From GCA-2862585 sp036340235 (GTDB lineage: Bacteria; Bacteroidota; Bacteroidia; Flavobacteriales; UBA7312): 53,549 nucleotides of DNA. Made by a program: the position numbers and the translations under genes. The notes beneath the pieces were generated by a model. It saw only the letters and a list, made by a program, of their open reading frames with translations, did not search any database and was not told the DNA's origin. Where the stretch lies: NCBI GenBank assembly GCA_036340235.1, contig JAYYZE010000032.1:1-53549 (forward strand), read 5' to 3'. Numbering within the stretch: position 1 is the stretch's first letter; every line of letters begins with the position of its first letter. This document shows, piece by piece, positions 41,439-49,800 of the stretch.

Positions 41439-44400
41439 TATCTTTGAAGTAATTTTGCACTTTTTGTTTATAGAATGGTGTTAACGATGGCGGAATAGTT
41501 TGTAACAATTCTTCCTGTTTTTGCTTTTCTTTAAGGTAGTCCTCAAAAGGCTCAATTAGACGATTTGACAGATTGTTCATCCATTCGTTGGCTTCTCTTC
41601 TTTTATCTTCTTGCCGTTCTATTTCGGCCTTTTCAGCCTCAAGTAATCTAGTCATTATGCTTTCCTGTCTTTTTATGCTTTCTAGTGTAATGTTGTTGTT
41701 AATTATGTCTGCTTCGTTTTCTTCCATTTGTTTACTTAGCAGATCAATATTCTTTTTAGCGTCATTGTCACCGCTCATTTCTTTTCTAAGTTCACTCATT
41801 CGCTGTCTGACGAGTTCTTGTTGAGCCGCTAATTGTGCTAACTCTTTACTGCTTGGACCGGTCTTTCCAGCCTTTTTATTTTTGAGCATTTCCTTCATTT
41901 GCTCTTTGATGCCTTTTTGCATCTGTTTCATGCTTTCGCCATTTGAGTTTGGTTTGTTACACATTTTTGAGCTGGGATTGCTTTGCATGTTGGACATCTC
42001 CTTTTGCATTTGTTCTAATGCTTCTGAAAGCAATAACGCTAAGTTGTTGGCCGAGGTCATGGCAAATTGTTGCTTTTCACTGGCTTGTCTAGATCGTCTT
42101 TCGGCCATTTCTTCCAGCGCTTTGCTCATATTCGTATATATAGCATTTATTTCTTTGTTAACGACGGATTGTATTTGTGGTTGTCTTTTACTGAGAGCAA
42201 ACAAACTATCTTCAATAATTTGAGTATCTGATTGTAGTTTGTTTTGTAGTTGCAGGTAGTCTAAATAAAGCGGACTATTAAGGTTTATACTATTGATGGA
42301 TTCAAGAATGTCTTCTTGATCGATTGATAGGGTAACTAAATTTTCCAGTATTTGTCTTAAAGTTTGCATGTCTTCAGACAGCTGTTCCTTTTGTTGACTA
42401 TCTAAGGCTGACTGTAACATTTGTCCCATTTCTTCCATTTTTTCAGCGGCATTGTTTTGTTTTTTAGCGGCTTGTTTTTTCATATTTTTTTGAAGCTTAT
42501 CTAGGCTCTCTTGCATATTTTCTTTTATTTCTTGTTCAGCATCTCTTGTGTCAGAAATGTTTTGTTTAAACTCTAATTCCTCATTAAGCTGTCGCGCTTT
42601 TTCTAGTTCTTCTTGGATATTTTCAAAATCACTCTGAATGCGTTCTTGATTCTCAATGTTACCCTCTCTATTATTCTTTTCCGTGTTGTTTGAAAGCTCT
42701 TTCTGTTGATTTGCCAAGTCTTTAAGCTTATTGATATTTTTTTCTATCTTTTGCAGAACTTCCATTTGCTTGAACAGCTCTAGAGTCCTGTCTAAGTCCT
42801 TTTCTAAATCGTGATCACTTTTTTGCATGCTTTCAAGAAGTTCTTGTAGGTCTTCTTTGTTTATTTCATCCATCATTTCATTAAGCTCCTCAATCATTTG
42901 CTCCATTTCTTGATCAAGTAGGTTATCAAAAATGCGTTGAATTTCTTCTTGTTTCTTTAAAAGCTCTTCATTCACAATCTCGTTTTTTCGTTCATTGGTT
43001 TTTTGTTGTTCTTCTTGAATTGCCTTTACTTTTTCCTTAAGTTCTTTCTGTTTCTCAAATAGGTTTTTTGTCTTTTGTTTGTCATTCCAGCTAAGATCTT
43101 TCTCTTCAAGTAATTGTTCTCGTAACTGCTTAAGTTCGCTTTGAATGTCTTCAGCCAGTTTGATAGATTCATCAATCTCGTTTTTTAGTTGCCTGTTTTT
43201 GGCGTCAGCCATTTCTTCTAATTCTTTGCTACTGGCGCTCTTAAAGCTAAAAACACTGGACTTAGTAGATTTTGTTCCGTTAATCGCATCATTGTCCCAT
43301 ACTTCAAAATAGTATTCGATATCTTGATCTTCTGCTAATCCTAGCTGGTCAAAATCATAATTGATTATAAAAACTTGACGATTGCTGTTGGCATCGATAG
43401 CTACTTCTTTGCTCAACCACCCCAAGGTGTCTCCAGTTATTTGATAATTAAACGTTAGTTGACTTAACCCATAATCGTCGTCAATCACCCCCTCAAAAAA
43501 GCGCTGTTTCAACTGTATGCTATCAGTGTATTCTTCAACTGAAATAAACGGGTATTCATCTTTAACGACATCAATTTTAAAAACCATGCTGTCCCCCACA
43601 ATAAAGTCATTTTTTGTATAAATGCTGTAGTTAGTGTTTTCATAAAATTGATCTTGGTACTGAAAAACATTAGGCTCAATGGGTTGACACTGATAAACGT
43701 CATCAAAATGTATCAAAGCGGATTGGGAGTCTTTTGTGTTAATGATCCACTTTACTATTGTTCCTTGAGGAATTTCTAGGTTTCCAATATTTTTAAATTG
43801 TTGATTTTTCTTGTTTACATAAGAAGGAAATTTGAGATTACATTCAAATTGCAAAACAATTGGCACTGGAACAACATTAAGCTCGTATTCGTTTGATGAA
43901 AAGCCTCCAGCCAAAAACGAAAAACGAAGGTTATTCTGTGGATTTTTAAACAAGTAGGAAAAGTGCCCAGTTTTTTGGCGTGGCATTTGATATGAATTTC
44001 CGTCAACAACAATTTGACTGTTCATTGGAATTTCTTCTCCATCAATTATAATCTCTAATAAAAAATCGTGTCCTTTAGGGGTTTCCAAAGAAGCATTTTT
44101 TATAGAAAATTGAAAAGGCGCTACTGGCATAAACGCCTTATTGTATGAGATAATTCTTGTCGAACTATCAACAATAACAGATTGGTTGCCGGTGATAAAT
44201 AGTCCTAAGATGACCAATATGGGGGCTATGGCATATTTGAGATAGTTCTTATTGGCTTTGAAATCGATGGCTTTGGCAAATGGAATAGGCCTAAGCTGTT
44301 CAATCTTTTGTTGAATACTAGCTTCTACAAGCTGGTTGTCTTCTTTTGAAAGCTCTTGTAACTGCAAAAGATTTATTAGCTTGTCTTGCACCGAAGAGAA

Positions 44401-44700
44401 GTGGCTTCCTATAATGTTCGCGGCTTCAATGTAACTTAAAGTGCTGCCTAGTCTGTACAACCCGATAATTGGTGTTACTATCCATTTCCAAAATACGACA
44501 CTGTTAAAAACCATAAATACACAAAACAAAATCAATCGACCGAATTTGTTAAATTGACCAAGGTGTTCCGTGAATGATAACAGGATAATTAGCGAAAGAA
44601 AGAGAGTAACAAAGTAGATAATCCCACGAATCAGTAAGTTTTTGTAATACTTATTGATGAAATGGTCCAACTTGTTAAGCAATTCACTTCTTTCTTGCAT
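41431..44700 (-). CDS. DUF4175-like large membrane coiled-coil protein
   Basis: A 1089-residue protein. Two or three membrane helices lie in the first 180 residues (for example LLIRGIIYFVTLFLSLIILL). A beta-rich, presumably periplasmic section spans about 200-490. A very long charged coiled coil rich in Glu, Gln, Lys and Met runs from about 495 to 1070. The N-terminal pattern and size match DUF4175 of Bacteroidota. No enzymatic motif is present. It begins the operon to ybeY and mnmG behind a strong promoter (44705-44735). Cellular role is unknown; the coiled coil suggests an envelope-spanning scaffold. Confidence 0.8.
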   Translation of the reverse strand: MQERSELLNKLDHFINKYYKNLLIRGIIYFVTLFLSLIILLSFTEHLGQFNKFGRLILFCVFMVFNSVVFWKWIVTPIIGLYRLGSTLSYIEAANIIGSHFSSVQDKLINLLQLQELSKEDNQLVEASIQQKIEQLRPIPFAKAIDFKANKNYLKYAIAPILVILGLFITGNQSVIVDSSTRIISYNKAFMPVAPFQFSIKNASLETPKGHDFLLEIIIDGEEIPMNSQIVVDGNSYQMPRQKTGHFSYLFKNPQNNLRFSFLAGGFSSNEYELNVVPVPIVLQFECNLKFPSYVNKKNQQFKNIGNLEIPQGTIVKWIINTKDSQSALIHFDDVYQCQPIEPNVFQYQDQFYENTNYSIYTKNDFIVGDSMVFKIDVVKDEYPFISVEEYTDSIQLKQRFFEGVIDDDYGLSQLTFNYQITGDTLGWLSKEVAIDANSNRQVFIINYDFDQLGLAEDQDIEYYFEVWDNDAINGTKSTKSSVFSFKSASSKELEEMADAKNRQLKNEIDESIKLAEDIQSELKQLREQLLEEKDLSWNDKQKTKNLFEKQKELKEKVKAIQEEQQKTNERKNEIVNEELLKKQEEIQRIFDNLLDQEMEQMIEELNEMMDEINKEDLQELLESMQKSDHDLEKDLDRTLELFKQMEVLQKIEKNINKLKDLANQQKELSNNTEKNNREGNIENQERIQSDFENIQEELEKARQLNEELEFKQNISDTRDAEQEIKENMQESLDKLQKNMKKQAAKKQNNAAEKMEEMGQMLQSALDSQQKEQLSEDMQTLRQILENLVTLSIDQEDILESINSINLNSPLYLDYLQLQNKLQSDTQIIEDSLFALSKRQPQIQSVVNKEINAIYTNMSKALEEMAERRSRQASEKQQFAMTSANNLALLLSEALEQMQKEMSNMQSNPSSKMCNKPNSNGESMKQMQKGIKEQMKEMLKNKKAGKTGPSSKELAQLAAQQELVRQRMSELRKEMSGDNDAKKNIDLLSKQMEENEADIINNNITLESIKRQESIMTRLLEAEKAEIERQEDKRREANEWMNNLSNRLIEPFEDYLKEKQKQEELLQTIPPSLTPFYKQKVQNYFKDNE

Positions 44701-44704
44701 ATTA

Positions 44705-44735
44705 CAAAGTTAATACATTTAATGCCATGTCAAAA
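44705..44735 (-). promoter_or_regulatory. Promoter of the DUF4175-ybeY-mnmG operon
   Basis: On the minus strand TTTTG (44735-44731), an 18-base spacer and TAACTTTG (44712-44705) form a good two-part promoter. The -7 element ends only 4 bases before the ATG at 44700, so the message would have a very short leader or the start could be slightly further in. Confidence 0.6.
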
Positions 44736-44756
44736 CGATCAATATTGTAGAAAACG

Positions 44757-44764
44757 TATCTTTG
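44757..44764 (+). promoter_or_regulatory. TATCTTTG -7 promoter element of gltX
   Basis: Exact TAnnTTTG match, 23 bases before the gltX ATG at 44788. It lies in the 87-base divergent spacer with the DUF4175 promoter and rules out the long upstream frame starting at 44662. No clear -33 element. Confidence 0.55.
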
Positions 44765-44787
44765 CCAACCTAATATTTGATGAATCA

Positions 44788-46302
44788 ATGAGTAAGGTAA
44801 GAGTAAGATTTGCCCCTAGCCCAACAGGACCACTTCATATGGGTGGCGTTCGAACAGCTTTATACAATTATTTATTTGCTAAAAAGCACAAAGGAGAATT
44901 TATTTTAAGAATTGAGGATACAGATCAGTCTCGCTATGTTGAAGGAGCTGAAGACTATATAAACGAGTCTCTTTCATGGTGTAATATATTCTTTGACGAA
45001 AGCCCCAGCAAAGGGGGGGCTTATGGCCCCTATCGTCAGTCAGAGCGAAAAGCCATGTATCGCCAATACGCTGAGAAATTGTTAGAAAAAGGACATGCCT
45101 ACTATGCTTTTGACACCCCTGAAGAGCTTGATCAAATGCGCGAACGCATGAAAAAAGCAGGTGTTCCATCACCGCAATACAATGCGGTAGTTAGAGACAG
45201 CATGCAAAACTCACTTTCCCTTTCAGAAGATGAGGTCGCTGGCAGATTAAAGCGCGGTGAGCCTTACGTCATCCGAGTAAAAATGCCAAGAAACGAAGAG
45301 GTAAGAATTCCGGATGCTATTCGAGGATTAGTTGTTGTAAATACTAACAACCTAGATGATAAAGTTCTTTACAAGTCTGATGGCATGCCCACGTATCATT
45401 TGGCCAATGTGGTCGATGACCACCTAATGAAAATTAGTCATGTCATTCGCGGAGAAGAATGGTTGCCTTCGGCACCGCTACATGTTTTGTTGTATCAGTT
45501 TTTTGATTGGAAAGCCCCAACGTTTGCCCACCTTCCTCTAATATTGAAGCCAGATGGTAATGGAAAGCTTAGCAAACGAGATGGTGATCGTCTAGGCTTT
45601 CCTGTATTCCCAATACAGTGGAATAATCCACAAACCAAAGAGATTTCATCAGGCTACAGAGAGGCGGGCTACTTTTCTCAGGCGTTTACTAATATGCTGG
45701 CCTTTTTGGGCTGGAACCCAGGTACTGCTCAAGAGATCTTTTCTATGACTCAGTTGATTGATACATTTTCTTTAGATCGGGTAGGTAAAGCAGGAGCGAA
45801 GTTTGACTTTGAGAAAACAAAGTGGTTTAACCAGCAATATCTAAGAAAAAAAACGGGTAAAGAGCTAGCCCATTTGCTTCAAGAAACTACTCCGGAATCT
45901 AAAGAGGTTGACCTCTTGTTGTTGTCTAAATCATGCGATTTAATGAAAGAGCGGGCCACCTTTCTAAACGATTTGTGGCTCAACAGTCAATTCTTTTTTG
46001 TAACTCCTAAGCGGTACGACGAGAAGGTTGTTCGAAAAAAGTGGAAAGAAAACGCTCCCCAAATTTTACAAGAGTTGATTCAATTACTCAAGGGAATAAC
46101 CTCCTTTACCTCGTCAAATGTTGAAATTGAGTTCAAGTCATTTTTAGAAAAAAATGATTGGAAACTAGGAATGGTATTGCCCTTGTTTCGACTGGCGGTA
46201 ACGGGAACGGGCATGGGTCCTTCGATGTTTGAGATATCCCACCTGCTAGGAAAAGACGAGGTAATAGATCGTATAGAAACAGCCATCAAAAAAATAGAAT
46301 AA
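44788..46302 (+). CDS. gltX: Glutamate--tRNA ligase
   Basis: A 504-residue class I aminoacyl-tRNA synthetase. The HIGH-type motif is PSPTGPLHMGG near residues 11-20, and the KMSKS-type loop is KLSKRDG (260-266). The segment between, with HVIRGEEWLPSAPLHVLLY, is typical. The longest frame begins at 44662 inside the DUF4175 gene, but the ATG at 44788 gives the canonical N-terminus MSKVRVRFAPSP and follows a promoter element. Together with GatCAB (gatA at 29.5 kb) it may be non-discriminating and charge tRNA(Gln) as well, which is inference. The next gene begins at the base after its stop. Confidence 0.96.
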   Translation: MSKVRVRFAPSPTGPLHMGGVRTALYNYLFAKKHKGEFILRIEDTDQSRYVEGAEDYINESLSWCNIFFDESPSKGGAYGPYRQSERKAMYRQYAEKLLEKGHAYYAFDTPEELDQMRERMKKAGVPSPQYNAVVRDSMQNSLSLSEDEVAGRLKRGEPYVIRVKMPRNEEVRIPDAIRGLVVVNTNNLDDKVLYKSDGMPTYHLANVVDDHLMKISHVIRGEEWLPSAPLHVLLYQFFDWKAPTFAHLPLILKPDGNGKLSKRDGDRLGFPVFPIQWNNPQTKEISSGYREAGYFSQAFTNMLAFLGWNPGTAQEIFSMTQLIDTFSLDRVGKAGAKFDFEKTKWFNQQYLRKKTGKELAHLLQETTPESKEVDLLLLSKSCDLMKERATFLNDLWLNSQFFFVTPKRYDEKVVRKKWKENAPQILQELIQLLKGITSFTSSNVEIEFKSFLEKNDWKLGMVLPLFRLAVTGTGMGPSMFEISHLLGKDEVIDRIETAIKKIE

Positions 46303-46662
46303 ATGGGGGTTATAACAGTAAGCGGGATAAGAGTGTTTGCCCATCATGGGTGTATGGCCGAAGAGCGACAAATTGGATCTGATTACATTGTTAATGTTGA
46401 GGTGTGTGCCGACCTATCCACTTCGGCAAAGTCAGACAGTTTGGATGACACCGTTGACTACGTGTCAATTAATCAAATAGTAAAGCAACAAATGGCTATT
46501 TCTAGTAATTTGCTTGAAAATGTTGTTCAACGAATATTGGACTCTATTGCTTCAAGTCATCCCAATGTTTTGAGAGCAGATGTCGAAGTGTTTAAGATAA
46601 ACCCGCCTATCAATGGCGACGTTGCTAGTGTTTCTGTTAAACAACGATTTAACAGAACATAA
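46303..46662 (+). CDS. folB: Dihydroneopterin aldolase
   Basis: A 119-residue folate-pathway enzyme that converts dihydroneopterin to 6-hydroxymethyl-dihydropterin and glycolaldehyde. The N-terminal VSGIRVFAHHGCMAEERQIG supplies the conserved acid near residue 20. SLDDTVDYVSI is the typical middle motif, and VFKINPPINGDV contains the catalytic lysine region. The length is usual for FolB. The start directly follows the gltX stop. tRNA-Cys lies 33 bases downstream with its own promoter. Confidence 0.92.
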   Translation: MGVITVSGIRVFAHHGCMAEERQIGSDYIVNVEVCADLSTSAKSDSLDDTVDYVSINQIVKQQMAISSNLLENVVQRILDSIASSHPNVLRADVEVFKINPPINGDVASVSVKQRFNRT

Positions 46663-46676
46663 ATAAAAAAAAAGAT

Positions 46677-46684
46677 TAAATTTG
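46677..46684 (+). promoter_or_regulatory. TAAATTTG -7 promoter element of tRNA-Cys
   Basis: Exact TAnnTTTG match ending 11 bases before the tRNA. The -33 region is not evident, and the A-run upstream may act instead. Confidence 0.5.
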
Positions 46685-46695
46685 TTTTCTTTTTA

Positions 46696-46766
46696 GGTTT
46701 CGTGGCCGAGTGGCTAGGCAGTGGTCTGCAAAACCATCTACAGCGGTTCGAATCCGCTCGAAACCT
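46696..46766 (+). tRNA. tRNA-Cys (anticodon GCA)
   Basis: The 71-base cloverleaf folds well: acceptor GGTTTCG with CGAAACC, D stem GCC/GGC, anticodon stem GTGGT/ACCAT around CTGCAAA, and T arm AGCGG-TTCGAAT-CCGCT. The discriminator is T, the usual U73 of tRNA-Cys. CCA is not encoded. A strong terminator follows 5 bases later. Confidence 0.96.
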
Positions 46767-46771
46767 CCAAC

Positions 46772-46803
46772 AACCGCAAAACGTCTTTGCGGTTTTCTTT
46801 TTT
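46772..46803 (+). terminator. Intrinsic terminator after tRNA-Cys
   Basis: A 9-bp stem AACCGCAAA (46772-46780) with TTTGCGGTT (46786-46794) around a 5-base loop is followed by TTCTTTTTT. It is the clearest rho-independent terminator in the window and separates tRNA-Cys from the adhesin gene. Confidence 0.9.
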
Positions 46804-46829
46804 CATATTAATGTTTGTTAAAAAAGCAT

Positions 46830-46837
46830 TAAATTTG
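46830..46837 (+). promoter_or_regulatory. TAAATTTG -7 promoter element of the SprB-repeat gene
   Basis: Exact TAnnTTTG match 21 bases before the TTG start at 46858, just after the tRNA-Cys terminator. It implies a 5' leader of only about 15 bases. Confidence 0.5.
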
Positions 46838-46857
46838 TGATTAAATCTTAACAAGTC

Positions 46858-49800
46858 TTGCATCATTATTTTTATTTATTGTTTTGTTTGCTTTTTTATC
46901 AAACAGCATTTTCTCAAGGCGCAAGTTTTGACGAGGATGAATTAATTACTCGAGTCAACTTTGGCCTCTTGCCTTATGATAGTAGCGACTTGCTTAGTCC
47001 ATCTGTCGGCACTAGCTCAACACCTTGCGCAGGGTTTAGTGACTTCACCATTGGCAATAGCAACTTTACCGACGGTAATATTTTAGACAATGTTTACACC
47101 TTGGGAGTGGCCAAAACATTAACCTATGAACTTGAGATAGAAGGGGGGTATTGTGATACAGAACCTAACATATTAAATGGCACTCGCGGTGTAAAGGTTT
47201 ACATTGATTATAATGCTAATAATGACTTCACTGACGCTGGCGAACTCGTATACACGTCGCCTTTGTCCAGTAGTACTACTCCTATTTTCAACACATCAAT
47301 AACGATCCCTGCTAACGCCGCAACAGGTGAAATAGTAATGAGAATTGTTTATGCCAGAGTAGGGGGGATAAGTGGTGCGGGATTCTTTTGGGATTTAGAT
47401 TGGTTAGACTGGTCTCAATGGTCTTATAATAACGGAGAAACAGAAGATTATTCATTAGTGGTAACGGCTTACATAGATTCTGTTGAAAGTATTAATACAA
47501 GTTGTGCTAACACATTGGATGGACAGCTTATCATTAATCCATCGCCATTAGCAGGTCCAGGTATTGAATATTCTATTAATGGTTATGCTGGGCCCTGGAC
47601 AAACGACTTGCTGTATTCTAACTTGCCATCTGGCACCTATACGGTGGTTGCGCGCGATCCCGCCTTAGCGCCAAACTATGCCTATGAGGAGTACGAAGCG
47701 ATTATAGAGTCAGGGTCTGAAATAACTCTTAATGCCCAAATCGTCTCTATTTATAATGGATATTCAGTTAGTTGCACTGGGCTGTCTGATGGAGAAGTGA
47801 ATTTATCCGCTTTTGGTGGAGAAGGTAGTTCTTACACTTACGAATACACAAGCTTATTAAACCCAACACCTACTATTACACCCCCCTTTGCTATTGGATT
47901 AGTAGCCGACACATACACCTTTACAGCCTATGACGATTTGGGTTGTTTGTCAAATACCGTAGAAATAACATTAAACGAGCCACCGCCAGTTACTATTTCT
48001 AACATAATCAACACAAACCCAATTAGCTGTAATTCACAGTGCGACGGAGAGCTGACTGTCGTAGCTTCTGGAGGAGCCAACCCCCTTAACTACACCGTCG
48101 GGGGAGTAGATTTTGGGGTCAACAATGTGGCGACTGGCTTATGTCAAGGTTCTGCAAGTGTATTGGTAGAAGACGCTAACGACTGCAGTTTACAATTTAC
48201 CACTTTTTTAGGCCAACCAGCCGCTATTGACTTGACGGCTACTTCGGCAACCAATAATTTAGGCTTTGATATAAGTTGTAATAACAATTCAGATGGTATA
48301 ATTGAGGTGGCTACTTCAGGTGGAACCGGCAATTATCAAATTAGTATTGATGGTGGTTTGACTTTTCCGTTCACCTCATCTGGCTTGGATTCTATTTTTA
48401 ACCTTTCGGCTGGTAGTTATTCATTAGTTGCTCAAGATGATAACGCTTGCATTTCTTCTCCCTCAGATGTCACCTTAACTGAGCCCTCAGTTTTAACTTT
48501 AGACTTGGTTTCCGAAACCTCATCAATTAGCTGTTTCGGTTTTTCAGATGGAGAAATTACTATTCAAGCCTCAGGAGGTGCAGGTTTTTTTTCCTATTCA
48601 CTTGATGGCGGAATCAGTAGTCAGGCAAGTAATGTATTTTCTAATCTTTCTTCCTCAAATTTAACGATTGACATTATCGATGGCAACGGCTGTGTAGTCA
48701 CAGGCTCTTATTTCTTGAGCGAACCAAACGAATTGATCATCAACAACGTGAATGTGATTTCTGATTATAACGGCTCTGATATTAGTTGTTTTGGCGCCTC
48801 AGATGGGGTGGTAACGGTTGAGACTATTGGTGGAACCGGAAGCTATAACTATTCTTTTATTTCGGATTTTGTTGTAAACAACTTTACCTCTGTTAACCAA
48901 ATTGCAGATTTGACGGCAGGATTATATACTCTGCAAGTGGTAGACGAAAACCAATGTTATTCTAATTTGTATGATTTTGAAGTATTCTCGCCTTCAGCAA
49001 TAAATATTGATGACATCAGCTCTACAATGACCAGTTGCTTTTCTTCCTGTGACGCTGAGTTAACCGTTACCGCATCGGGCGGGACGCCTCCTTTGAGCTA
49101 TGCCGTTTCGGGGGTAAGCTTTGGGTTGAGCAATATAGCCACGAATTTATGTCAAGGCTTAGCCCCCGTAGTGGTTGAAGATGTAAATGGCTGTATCACG
49201 CAAACCAACAGCCTTATTAGCTCTCCTCCTTCGATAGATGTTGTAGCTACATCAGCGTCTAACTATCTTGGTTTTGATATTAGTTGCCCTGGGTTTTCGG
49301 ATGGTGTCGTAGAATATATCTTAAGTGGCGGAACTGGCAATTATCAAATTAGTATTGATGATGGTTCGACCTTTCCGTTCACCTCATCTGGCTTGGATTC
49401 TATTTTTAATCTATCGGCTGGAAGTTATTCGTTAGTAGCTAAAGATGACAACGCTTGTCTTTCTTCCCCATTAGAAGTCACCTTAACAGAGCCATCAGTC
49501 ATAACTTTTGACTTGGTTTCAGAAACTTCGCCAATTAGCTGTTTTGGTTTTTCGGATGGAGAAATTACTATTCAAGCCTCAGGAGGTGCGGGTATTTTTA
49601 CTTATTCACTAGACGGCGGAATTAGTAGTCAGTCAAGTAATGTGTTTTCTAATCTTCCTTCCTCAAATCATACTATTTACATTATCGATGGTAACGGCTG
49701 TGTAGCCACAGGCTCTTATTTCTTGAGTGAACCAAACGAATTGATTATCAATTCTGCAGGTGTAATATCTGACTATAATGGCTCTGATATTAGTTGTTTT

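Noticed and set aside
44662..44787. Longer gltX start at 44662
   Set aside because: The extension lies over the start of the divergent DUF4175 gene and its promoter; the ATG at 44788 gives the standard N-terminus.
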